Source: Ustulina deusta (lineage: Eukaryota; Ascomycota; Sordariomycetes; Xylariales; Xylariaceae). From it: DNA of 64,000 bases. The notes beneath the pieces are model-generated. The model was given only the letters and a program-made list of their open reading frames with translations, was not told the DNA's origin and made no database searches. The translations under genes and the position numbers were made by a program. Shown piece after piece: positions 22,947 through 33,173 of this stretch. The stretch's first letter is position 1. Each line of letters starts with the position of its first letter. The stretch lies in the NCBI GenBank assembly GCA_023159155.1, contig JAJNNX010000033.1, positions 310,001 to 374,000 on the forward strand, written 5' to 3'.

Positions 22947-25900
22947 ATGATGGCAACTGAATCTAGTCCAAAATTACACCAGTCCGAACACTCGAAGAGC
23001 AAGTTTGATTCCCAAACTTCCACCACCATTGAGCAAGATTTTCTGGCTCCACTTGGGGATTCTCAAGAGACGGGTGTCACATCAGACTGGCACGATGAAA
23101 ACGGTCTTGAGCCAGTTTTCCCAGCCGCCCCTGAAGATCCTCAAGAGGTACAGGGCGTCACATCTAAATGGCGTAACGATCACGGTAGTCATGAAGAGAC
23201 TGTGATAAATCAACCACCACAGTCACCTAAAGGCCCCTTTTTCAGCCGCCCCGTGCACGAGGACCCCCTGAATTTCCAAGATGGGTTCCAGTACAGTAAA
23301 GCCCCAGCACCCCAGATCCTGTCGGTTCGACCGAACGCACCTCGGAAAGGTGCAGGTCTTCAGAGCGATTGGAATTATGACGGTGGCGTAAAAAAAGAGC
23401 ACCCCTCTCATGGCCCTGGTTCTCGGACCATCGATGACCCTTTGAATGACTCAAGAGATATGCGTGGACTGAGGGCAAAAGCTAGTGAGCCATCATCGAA
23501 GACAAGAGCAAAGGCGTATGATGCAGTTTTTATTCCCAGTGACCCTTCTTCAAATAATACCCTGGCTACAGACGAGCAACCCGGTAGGAGTACCCCCAAA
23601 CATTTGGCGCTGGGGTCGCCATTTCAAAATACTTCTCCTTTCATCGTTTCGGCTCCTTTCCAACAGCCTAAGGTGCACGCCCAGTCTCCAGCAACCAGGC
23701 TGGAGAGGCCTAGGCTTCCCAAGGCTTTCGCAGATATCCAGCGCAAAGCTCTCATTCAATCGAATCATACGAATAGTCTCAATCAGTCAGCGCATCATTC
23801 GAAGTCTCAGGTTAGCAAAGCTTCGTCTAGATTCAATACACCCGAGGTGCACCAAGATTTAGCCCAAACCCACCAGGTCTCTTACATTCAGACGAGGCAG
23901 CATCAGGAGCATCCTGCTAGAGATCCTGCGTCGAATCAATCCCCACATACCCCTAAAACCCAAGCTCCAGCTAGAAAACGACGAAAGAATCGACCTGACG
24001 CCATGGAAACGACTCGCCCATTTACTAGGGAAGCACATAAGGACTGCAATATAATTACAAGACCTGTGTCGCAGGCTTCGAACATATCTAGAAAGCGAGC
24101 TCCCCGAGAAAAGGAGTGCACTCGTACCCGAGAAAGGCAGGCTAATCCAGGTACGGGGGAAAGGAATGTACGAGGCCATAAACTCATCCAAGCTTGGAAC
24201 GACTACTTCATTCACGAAGACTTGCGAAATAAACACTGGGAAGAGAAAATGGACGATATGGTTGAACAAATTGCTGAGCGGGATGGCAGGGTTGCAGAAT
24301 ACCTTGCAAAGATCCAAGAGCAAGAACAGATCATCGCAGATCTTGAAACCGCGAAGCAGGAGCACTGTACCATACGTCAGGAGCAAGAGGTTACCATTAC
24401 CAAGTTAGAAGAGCGACGCCAAAGACTACGAGAGCGGATGAAAGAATATAGAGAGCGTCTCAACGATGCTACCACTGAGCAACAAAATATTTTCAAATAT
24501 TTTCAGCCAAGATATCACGAGATGAGACAGCAGATGAAGCAGGCAGAACTCAAGCATCAGGATTCACTTCAGCAAGCCCTTTCTGCCGCTGATCAGGTTA
24601 GGGACAAAATCCGAAAGAGCGTGGAAGAGGTTCAAACCCTCTCCCAACAAGAAATCCAAAAGTGTAAGCCGAGATTGCCATGATTGCTTCTGCAACTAAT
24701 TTTCTTTAGTGTGCCTGGAAATCAGGACTCTCGAAGCAAAACTAGCAGAGCGCGAGAAGGATGTTGACCGAGAGAAGGACCATGTCAACGATCTTCGCCG
24801 AGAGCTGGAGAAGTCACATAAACTCAACGAACTCTCGCTCAAGTCTTTAAATATGCAGAACAAGGAGCTTATGAACAAGAGTGATCACAGAGCTATCCAG
24901 ATCCAAAACGTAGAACAATGCATAAACCGACAGGAACAACGGTAAGCAGAAATGCAAGACAAACGGGGAAATGAAGTTAATGCCGATAGGATCCAATCAT
25001 TGCAAAAATTCCTGGAAGATGACAAAGCGACCACACAAACCCCTTCTGAGATGGCAGATAGCTTGAAGGTGCTCCAACAGGAGGCACTAAACTCGTAAGT
25101 ATATTTATAGTTCCAAGCCTGTCCAAAACTGACAATTGATCGGGACTAGAATTCTCTTTGAGGTTCAGCAATATGCAGAATCGGATCGCGAGCGGTCTTC
25201 TAAGGCTACAGAAGGCTTGATAAAGGAGATTCTAGGTATTCGCGAATCCTGTACGAGTCTTAGTGAACAAATACAGAGCAGCCAAAATGCTTCGGAATGG
25301 CAAGAGAAGTTTGGAAAGGCCCAAATGGACTACCAAACTTTGCTTCGGGAGACAGACCGGCTGAAAGAAAAACTTGCCAAGATGCATGATGAAGCGAAGA
25401 CCCAACGTGAAGAACAGGAAAGTCTTCAGCGAGAGCTCAGTTCGCTAAGAGCCAGTGCTAAGGCTACAGATGCGTCTAACACCCTAATCGAAAACCTTGA
25501 AAAAGAGAAGCAGAAAATCCAGGGGTGTTTGGATGAAAAAGAGATATGCATACGCGGGTTAGAAGATCAGTTACGAGAAGTCAACGAAGCCCTCAGTGCT
25601 CAAGATTGTCGACTCAAGGACCAAGACCGCCAGCTCCATGGTGAGCGAGAAAAGCTTGCGAAGGCGATTGCCAAATGCCATGAACAACGAGACGAGGCAG
25701 TGAAACAAGCAAGAGAAGAGTGCACGAGAACTCAGGCGGAATGCCATAATATTGAGAACCGCTTGCATGATGCAGAGCAAGACTGTAGTCGACTCCAGGA
25801 AGAAATCGTACGGGTTAAGCAGAGAGCTAAAAACGCTCTACAAAACAGCAAAGACGAAGCCGCAAGTCAAGCGCAGGAAATATTGAAACCGATGGCAGAC

Positions 25901-27052
25901 CTAATGAATAAGGTTTCGGAAGGACTACAGACATCAGAGCAAGCAAAAGGTGATCTACACGCGAAATTAGAGGCGTGGTCCAACGATCATGTCGAGATGT
26001 CGGTACTACGACAGGCTGTTCAGAAGCTAGCGAAAGACCAGGAAAAAAACATCGAAAACGGAAAGCTTCTGGGAGAGCTTTTAGATGTACAAAAAAGGTT
26101 GGACAACACATGGCAGTGGCACAAGTCGGAAGTCGATGCTCTCAATCGGGCTGCCGAATTGGAGAAGAGTGTGAAGGCCGATATGGAGAGAGCTAGTCTT
26201 TATTGGCACAAGGGCAAGCAAATACCGGAGATATTACATGTTACGGATCGTCATGTAACGATCCGATCTCCAGGAATCGACTACGGTCACAACGAGAGGA
26301 TGGCTCCTCTATCGGTTGAAGAGGAGCAAGTGACCAGGAGACAGGTCGCTTCCCTCAAGGGCATCATGAAACCCCCTGTTCTTCAAGTTGAGGGACGACC
26401 GGAGGAGCAATATCATGAGACGTTTCTAGCTACCACCAAGCAAGCCGGGGTGTCATCAAAGCAACTGGTTGCAAGCAGTGATGCGAAGTCTGCGCTCGTC
26501 TCACATAGTGCATACAATCGGCCAGTCTTGGGGTCTTTTGCAAGGTTAGAAGGACCCGCTAATGGCTCTTTGCCTGAGAACACAGAGACTGAGCCCACCG
26601 AGATGGTAGCATCTAAAAAAAGAAAAAGAGCTGAGACAGAAGCCGATCAGAGAGGAAATGCCGTTGAGACAATTGCGTCGACCAAGATAGGAACATTTAA
26701 GAAAACAAGAGCCGAGTTCGACGCCTATGAGAGAGAAAGAGCCGTTGAGAAGATGCGGCAGTCCGCTGAGAAGCGCCGATTGAAAATATCCGATTCTATG
26801 TCTAGTGACATTCACAATCCAAATCCCAAGGGGCCTGCAACCAATGCAGTACACCTGCAGGCCCAGCTCTGGCATTCGAGAGGTGGTCCGATAGAACAAA
26901 GACCGCGTTCTTTCGTTACTTATGGATTGAAGGGTCTTGGCACACGAGGAGGCCATGTTGACTCGACCCCATCCACTTCATCGGGAGGCTCGAGGATGTC
27001 GTCGCTTGAAAACCCGGAACCTCATGTCCGCTCGTTCAACCTCAGACCATAA
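22947..27052 (+). CDS. Giant coiled-coil protein with N-terminal GxxSxW motifs, function unknown
   Basis: Exons 22947-24663, 24710-24941, 24990-25094 and 25150-27052 (introns of 46, 48 and 55 nt with GTAAGC/GTAAGC/GTAAGT donors) give 1318 residues. The second intron removes an in-frame TAA. Residues 1-420 are disordered and contain three copies of G-[VL]-[TQ]-S-[DK]-W (residues 43-48, 70-75, 137-142), then basic clusters (RKRRKNRPD, SRKRAPREKE) that may be nuclear signals. From about residue 420 to 1040 is an almost continuous Glu/Gln/Lys/Arg heptad-rich coiled coil. The tail has KKRKRAETEADQRGNAVE and a related FKKTRAEFDAYERERAVE 28 codons later. The architecture suggests a structural, spindle-pole, septum or nuclear-envelope scaffold, but I cannot place it in a family. 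Start: two adjacent ATGs (22947, 22950); an upstream in-frame GTG is not used in eukaryotes. Confidence 0.8.
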
Positions 27053-27623
27053 TACCTTTGCCGAATGAAGATGCACCTAAATTTTGCCACTTTTATCATA
27101 TTGGCCTTACTCTACTGCCTACATCAGTGCTGTCTTGGTGGAGAGTGCAATGGAGAACAGGGTTTGGCGGAGATTAGGATTGCAGAAGGCTAGCCATATT
27201 GTCAATCCTTTCTTTGTAGCCAGCTGAGGAATATACTGCGTGCCATGTAACCACGACGAGGTTTGCTTCTTTCGAGATTGCTAGTGATTTGGGGGATGTA
27301 GGTATCATGGATGGTAATATACACAGCTGGCTGCCGATACGAAACAGAGCTTAGACTTAGCAACGTGTAGTATCTATCTTGATATGGTATGCCGCCCCAC
27401 GTACTGTGTAACAGCTCGGGAAGCTGGTTGCCTGATAGTACAAGTATGTTTACATGATGGCGTCCCGAGCGCAATGCCTAGTCCTCTAGCGTCTTGTACG
27501 CGAAGTTGGCTCTAACTCGCAGCAGCTCGTTATATGTGTCGACGAGAATAATCGAGGAGAATCGAGGAAACCTCACCGTCAATGGTTGGTTCTCAGAGTA
27601 TCGTACATTATTATCCGTTTGGT
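27053..27623. other. Convergent 3' spacer
   Basis: 571 bp between the stop of the coiled-coil gene (+) and that of bL33m (-). A 90-codon minus open frame (27202-27474) begins at TTG and has no in-frame upstream ATG; it is not supported as a gene. Confidence 0.35.
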
Positions 27624-28014
27624 CTATTTTCCTCTCCGCTTCTGTTCTAGGAAAAGAACCTTCTTCCGCACTGCAAGGAAATTTCTATATTAGCAAGCGG
27701 TCGAGCGCAATATACGCCGAGATGAGTTTGACTGTATCCAAGCTCTGGAGGACTGGATGGGTACGGCTAAGCCGCTGGATCGGGTGAAACCGAGGCGGGA
27801 ACATGAGACGACGTACCGACGGGATCGTATTTTAGCATACTCATCGGCTTAGCTGTTCGAGGGCGGGCATATTGGTAGAAGAAGCCCGTCATGGCCATCG
27901 AGAGGAGGCGCACCGAAATCATGCGAGACTTCGCTGTTTGCGCGAGTTGGTTAGCTTCGAACAGAATCCAGCCACGCATAGTATGGGTGTTGGGGGGGCA
28001 CCTTTCTTCGCCAT
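27624..28014 (-). CDS. MRPL39: Mitochondrial large-subunit ribosomal protein bL33m
   Basis: Three small exons, 28014-28002 (13 nt), 27933-27817 and 27670-27624, with introns of 68 and 146 nt, give a 58-residue protein. It reads [20 protein letters not shown], then [20 protein letters not shown], then [17 protein letters not shown]. This is the bL33 fold protein of the mitochondrial large ribosomal subunit (yeast Mrpl39): LLSMAMTGF, the [17 protein letters not shown] core and the [12 protein letters not shown] tail are all family-typical, and the length is right. Both junctions fall where the family needs continuity, which supports the splice model. The unspliced frame would run on for an unrelated tail. 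It is divergent from the FMN split-barrel gene. Confidence 0.93.
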
Positions 28015-28934
28015 GTTGGGTTGTCGTCGGGATGACGGAGGACGTCGTGGTGGCTGGAAGAATGCACGAGCTGGCGATTGAGCGGCACTCGACACAACAC
28101 ACCCTGTGATGCAGTGTAGGTACCTACGGTACTCCGGGCTGCGGTTTTTGGTGGAGTCGGTGGATGTGGCTGGTGTGATAAGATAGCGGAGTTTAGGCGT
28201 GGATGAGCCATACCCGGCTCTGTCTAGTGATTACAGGTAAGACTTGGCAGTCTCCTCTGCTATGAATCCACCACCGACATTACCTGAACTTTTCATCCCG
28301 ATCGGAATACCTATGGGTAAGTAGGCCGGCCTACTTCGCCCGCTCTCCTCTCCGCATGCCTACTTAGATAGTCATCCAGCGATGTCGGATTGAACTCGAG
28401 ATAGACTCACGCTTAGCTTCCCCGGACCCGGGCTCGGGTGGACATGCTCGATTAGGGATAACTGCTTGGTCTGTGGCGGGGAAACTAATAGGTAGAGGAA
28501 CTGGTCATTAGCCAATGAGACTATTTACAATTCAAATGTTTACATCGGATCAAGCAGTCCTTCGCTGCTATACTCTTCCTCCTTGGTTAGATTGGGATAG
28601 CACGACACACACTCGAGTCTCTTCGGCCTTTGAAAGATGTCCGGGTAGGGCGTGCGGACCGCCGACTCGGTCATGACGAGCATCGAGAACTCGCGGGGTT
28701 GAAGAATAACAAATCAAAGATAACGCCTACCTACGTGACAAGTTAAAAAGGGGAAGGCTCATTGAGTCACCTAGCTAGTATAAGCCCTAAAATTGCATAT
28801 ATAGCCATTGTCCTACCTCCCCGAAGCGTGAGCTTGTCTATCAATCTATGAACACATAAGTCTGTCTTGCTCCGGAGGACACGATATTTCAGTAATACCA
28901 GCAGAAGTACAAGGACAGTGAAATTTAATACAAG
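28015..28934. other. Shared divergent promoter
   Basis: 920 bp between bL33m (-) and the FMN split-barrel gene (+). It has AGGTACCT-type motifs at 28117-28130 (GTAGGTACCTACGGTAC) and an inverted motif at 28318-28336 (GTAAGTAGGCCGGCCTACTTC). No gene is supported. Confidence 0.4.
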
Positions 28935-30032
28935 ATGCCTTCCGAGGAGTTACAATACCCGACGAAGCCTTACAGCAAGGTCAACCGATATGATGTTCGA
29001 GGTAAGCAATCAAGAACGCAGTCTCAGCTTCTGTCAACTCACGGACGGGGAATAGCTACATACGCCCTAAAGACAATCCACGAGCTCGTCAACACCAGCC
29101 CCATCCTGCAAGTGTCCTTCACCACACCGGACTCGCCATTCCCTATGATGTTGCCCATGATAGGACAGATGGGATCGTTCGCCCGGCCAAGCTCCGACAT
29201 AGGTGACGTGCTAGAGCTGTATCTCCACGGCTACGTATCCTCACGGATCATCAACCTGTCTCGAAAAAGAAGCAGCAGCAGCAGCAAGGACGGGGAAGGG
29301 GAGCCCAGCGGGCTCCCGCTCACCATCGGCGCCAGCCACATCGACGGCCTGGTGCTCTCGCTGACGCCCAACTCGCACAGCTACAACTACCGCTCGGCGG
29401 TGCTCTTCGGCCACGCCGAGCTCGTCGCCGACGCCGACGAGCGGCTGTGGGCCATGGAGCTCATCACCAACAGCGTCGTGCGCGACCGCTACCGCCACAC
29501 GCGCGTGCCGCCCAACAACGCCGAGATGCAGAGCACCAGCATCCTCCGCGTCAAGATCGCCGCCGGCAGCGCCAAGCTGCGGAGCGGGATGCCGAGCGAC
29601 GAGAAGAGCGATCGCGAGGACGCCGCCTTGCTGGACCGCGTCTGGACCGGCGTCGTGCCTGTCCACTATACTCTCGGCGAACCCAGTACGTGAATTAAAT
29701 TCCCTACCTCGTTTTTCTCTCTGGATTCATCCGCTTTAAGGGGGGTGAGGAGGGGAGGGGGGGGTTATGAAAAGCACCCTAGGTTTTGTTTCAGGCCAAA
29801 AAAAAATCATGTCTTGGGAAAAAGTGTCTTGCGCTTTCTTGCGAAACACGTAGATCATTGCCTAAGTTACTAACACCCGAGCGTTGCAGTGCCCGGTCCG
29901 TATAATAAGCTTGGAAAACTCCCAGCCTATCTGGAGGAGTTTGTGCGCGAGTCTAACCAAGACGCGAAGGATATTGCTGTCGAAGCGGCCACGAAGGTTA
30001 TGAAGCCCAAGGCGAAGCTGGAGGAGGATTAA
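28935..30032 (+). CDS. FMN-binding split-barrel (pyridoxamine-5'-phosphate-oxidase-like) protein
   Basis: Exons 28935-29001, 29056-29685 and 29890-30032 give 279 residues. The first 54-nt intron (GTAAGC ... AATAG) is chosen because splicing yields RATYALKTIHELVNTSPILQ, the family's conserved start of the barrel; unspliced sequence is open but would insert 18 foreign residues. The family is the fungal flavin-nucleotide-binding proteins related to pyridoxamine phosphate oxidase. Seen: SFTTPDSPFPMMLPMIGQMG, LELYLHGYVSSRIINL, HIDGLVLSLTPNSHSYNYRSA, then AELVADADERLWAMELITN and the motif VWTGVVPVHYTLGEP. The C-terminal exon adds PYNKLGKLPAYLEEFVRESN. Substrate and cofactor in these fungal members are not established. 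Intron 2 (204 nt) is long and carries a G-rich tract at 29740-29764. Coding GC is very high at 29290-29660. Confidence 0.85.
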
Positions 30033-31414
30033 TTGGTTTCCTTGCACGGGCTTTGTAGCTATGTATTATTTCGTGGTCGGCATACTATGTAGTTCAACGA
30101 GGGAGGCATGGCTCTTCGAAGTCCCGAAGAGGACGAGATGGAGATTACGATATTTGGGTGCCACACGATTTCTCTATCAATGCGAGAGAGCTTGGTCATC
30201 GTAAGAAGACATGGAGACCTGGTTGGCTTTGGGATCTCATACATGGCGAAGTGTTGCTAGCGCTGTTGTTGATTGTATTGGGAATTCACCCCAAAGTAAC
30301 AAATACAGAGTAATATGGGTGACATGACCAGACATGAAAGAAAAGCGGAGAAAAAAATTCAACGCGGTTGCACGTTGGAGGAATCGAAATGCGATGATCT
30401 GCTTTGAATAAGTGGGGAAGTAAAAAAAGGAAGAATTTGAAAGCGAAGGTGATTCTCGGCCGTTAGGCCATGATTTGAAATTTTGCTACTTCGCTACGAG
30501 GTGGTTTAGTATTATGGTATAATAATAGAGAAGCGGGCCGGCTGGGGCACTTAGGCGTCAGCTCCGGGGTTTCGTCGGACAAATACAACTATACTTACCT
30601 ATATAAGAATGTGTCTGCGCATCTGCCATCTGTGATGTTCATGGAAAGTGATAGTGGACGTGAAACACCAAAATCGATATCATAGGAAAACATTATATGC
30701 GCTACCAAAGCGAGGTGGAGGTACCTACCTTGATGAGACTATATATGGCCTGGCCAGATCAGCAGCTATCTAGATAATGCACAGACGATCGTTGATCTGC
30801 ACGTGGCATGAACTTGGTGATCGATGCATGCTTCTCCTCTTGCTTCAATCCCAAAGGGGCGGTATGCAATGATTGGTTGATCCCATCGTCTCTCGGGTTG
30901 AAGTACACTGACTGTATACCTCTAACTGCTTGATAGCTCCCTGCAACGACAGAGGTCTATCCATAAAAAAGAAAAAGAAGAAAAAAAATTACAAAATGCG
31001 GACGTGACGGTGAAATAATATAGCTGCCTCTGAGCCACACGAACCGAGCCGCGAATTGGCATAAGTTTTGGGGTCGTGGCGTTAAACCTAGGGGCGGGTC
31101 GAGTGATGCGCGGCACGAGGGAAAGGTACCCGTAGATTGAAGACTGACTACGTTTACGCGTAACGAGGGGAAGACGATTGCCAAGAAGACGATTCAAATT
31201 GAAAGACAAAAAATAGATAATATATATCAGGGACGATGACGGAATATTTTTTATTGTTCAAGAGTAATCAAACGCCTATCCATGCACTGGGGTAGCCTGA
31301 TAGATGGCAGAACAAAATCCGCCAAGCTGAAGTCACGAGTGACTTCACTTCCCTCCCTCCTTTCCAGGGTATTTCCATTCGTAAACAAAAAAAGCCGTCA
31401 TCCTACCTACCACA
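30033..31414. other. Convergent 3' spacer
   Basis: 1.38 kb between the stops of the FMN split-barrel gene (+) and the GH47 gene (-). It has AT-rich patches and an AGGTACCTACCTTG motif at 30718-30731. I see no gene or RNA in it. Confidence 0.35.
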
Positions 31415-33173
31415 TCAAATAGGCTTTCCAGCGACCTTGACAGGGTGCGCCTCGGTATTGAAGACCCACTGGTTATCGTGGGTGGCGCTGACCTGGTAAG
31501 GTGCCTCGCCAGCCTGGATGAGGTAGCTGTACTTGAGAACCTCGGCGAACCAGAAACTTTCCTGGGAGTCGTAGTAAGACCCGCCGTTTGCCGCGTTGAC
31601 GTTGGTGATGGCGCTGAAGCCGACGCCGACGCTGCACGTCTTGTTGATGTTGAGGAAGGCGTCCCACGCCCAATCCTGGTACTTGGTGTCGCCCGTTGCG
31701 CGGTACGCGTAGTAGTAGCTCTCCATCACTTCGGGTCGTAGGACGTACGCTGACGACGTGATCCAATAACCCTTCTCGTCGTAGAAGGTGGCCTGGTTGC
31801 TCGGCGCTGCCGCGTTGTTGGTCGCGTTCGTCGCCAGGTTGCTGTCTTGCCATCGGAAGCTCTCGGGGCCGATGCCTGTCACCGTGCCTAGGTACGTCTC
31901 GTGGCAGCCTTCGACGAGCTCGAGGCCGAACTTGATGTATTCCTCGTTGTCTAGCGTTAGGCCACCGAGGATGATGTTCCCGCCGTCGAAGCAAGCCACT
32001 AAAAATTTATTTTAGTCAATCAACCTAAGAGTTGTACAGGTTTGTAGTAACATACGGTGGGATGAGACGAAGTTAAGCTTATTCTTGCCGGCACCATTGT
32101 AAGCGGCTAGGAAGGTAAGCTCTGGGCGGCTTGAGGGGTGGGAAGCGAGGTACGTGATGCTCGAATCGATGGCGGCAATCCAGCGGTCTTTGAATACTCC
32201 AAAACGCTCAGAGTCGTAGAGGTACATCTTGATAAGATATTCGTAAAAGGAATCGGTACCACCATTCCAACCACCACTGCCATCAGCAAAGGTGCCATTC
32301 TTGACGTAAACATTGGTTCCGATCAAGCCAGGGTATGGCTCGCCGACCTCTGGGTTCTTCACATTGAGGAGCCAGTCCTCGCCGGCACGTGTCAGGTTGG
32401 CATACTTATCGTCACCGGTGAGATCGCTTAGACGCGTCCACTCGAGAATTAATGTGCCGATCGTAGCGATCCCGTTCGTATCCTCGTCAGAGGTGACGGG
32501 GCCGTCTGGCCCGTTAAAGACTAAATCGTTGATCGGGACGCCGCTAGGGGTATCAAAGGCGACGCTAAGCAGTTCAGCCAGATCGATGGCCTGATCTAAG
32601 ATCGTCTGCACCGAATCCTCGTCGACCGTTCCCTCAAAGGGACCAGTGAGGAAGTCGTATGCTATTTCATCTCAGTTAGAATTATGTTGAAGAATGAATG
32701 CAGGAGAGATGAATTACCGGAGACCAGTCCACCGAGGTAGCGAATAGTAGTCTCGAAGAGTGAGACACTCTCGCCGCCTTGGACTGTCTGGTTGAAATTG
32801 ATCGTCTTGATGTGATCTACGATCTGACTGACAACCTCTTTATTTTCCATAATCAGAGCAGTGGAAATGGCATCCACTGCACTCGCACCCCAACCATTTC
32901 TGTAGCCCGTGTTAGAATCCGTGGTCTGCTAAGAGGGATTACTTCGTTCTCTTACCGGTCGTTATCGTAAGTCTTTGAAATTGGCATTAGACTGTCGTTG
33001 GGGAACGCATATTCGTAGTAGCCATCCCAAGACCTCTGGAAAGCTTCCTTGACACCATCGAGTCTGTCCTGATGAGAGACGTAGCTGGGGCGATGGACGG
33101 CCAAGGGAGAAGCAGACACCACGGCCGGAGAGACAGAGCCCAGGGCAAGAAGGGCCCAGGTATAGCGATGCAT
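31415..33173 (-). CDS. Secreted GH47 alpha-1,2-mannosidase (class I)
   Basis: Exons 33173-32956, 32899-32718, 32661-32056 and 31998-31415, with introns of 56-57 nt, give 529 residues. The enzyme trims alpha-1,2-linked mannose from high-mannose N-glycans; it belongs to the secreted/Golgi class I type (Aspergillus/Trichoderma 1,2-alpha-mannosidase group). A signal peptide is visible ([22 protein letters not shown]). GH47 landmarks: [40 protein letters not shown] across intron 1, [75 protein letters not shown] across intron 3, [38 protein letters not shown], and [11 protein letters not shown], whose Thr in NTEAHP binds the catalytic calcium. Several N-x-S/T sites are present. A TATATAAG box lies about 160 bp upstream. 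No C-terminal ER-retention signal is seen. Confidence 0.95.

Noticed and set aside
27202..27474. 90-codon minus frame between the coiled-coil gene and bL33m
   Set aside because: Starts at TTG with no in-frame ATG, no family resemblance, and sits in a 3' spacer.
31473..31994. 173-codon frame overlapping the last GH47 exon
   Set aside because: Alternate frame of the same strand with Arg/Gln-rich nonsense composition; GH47 is unambiguous.
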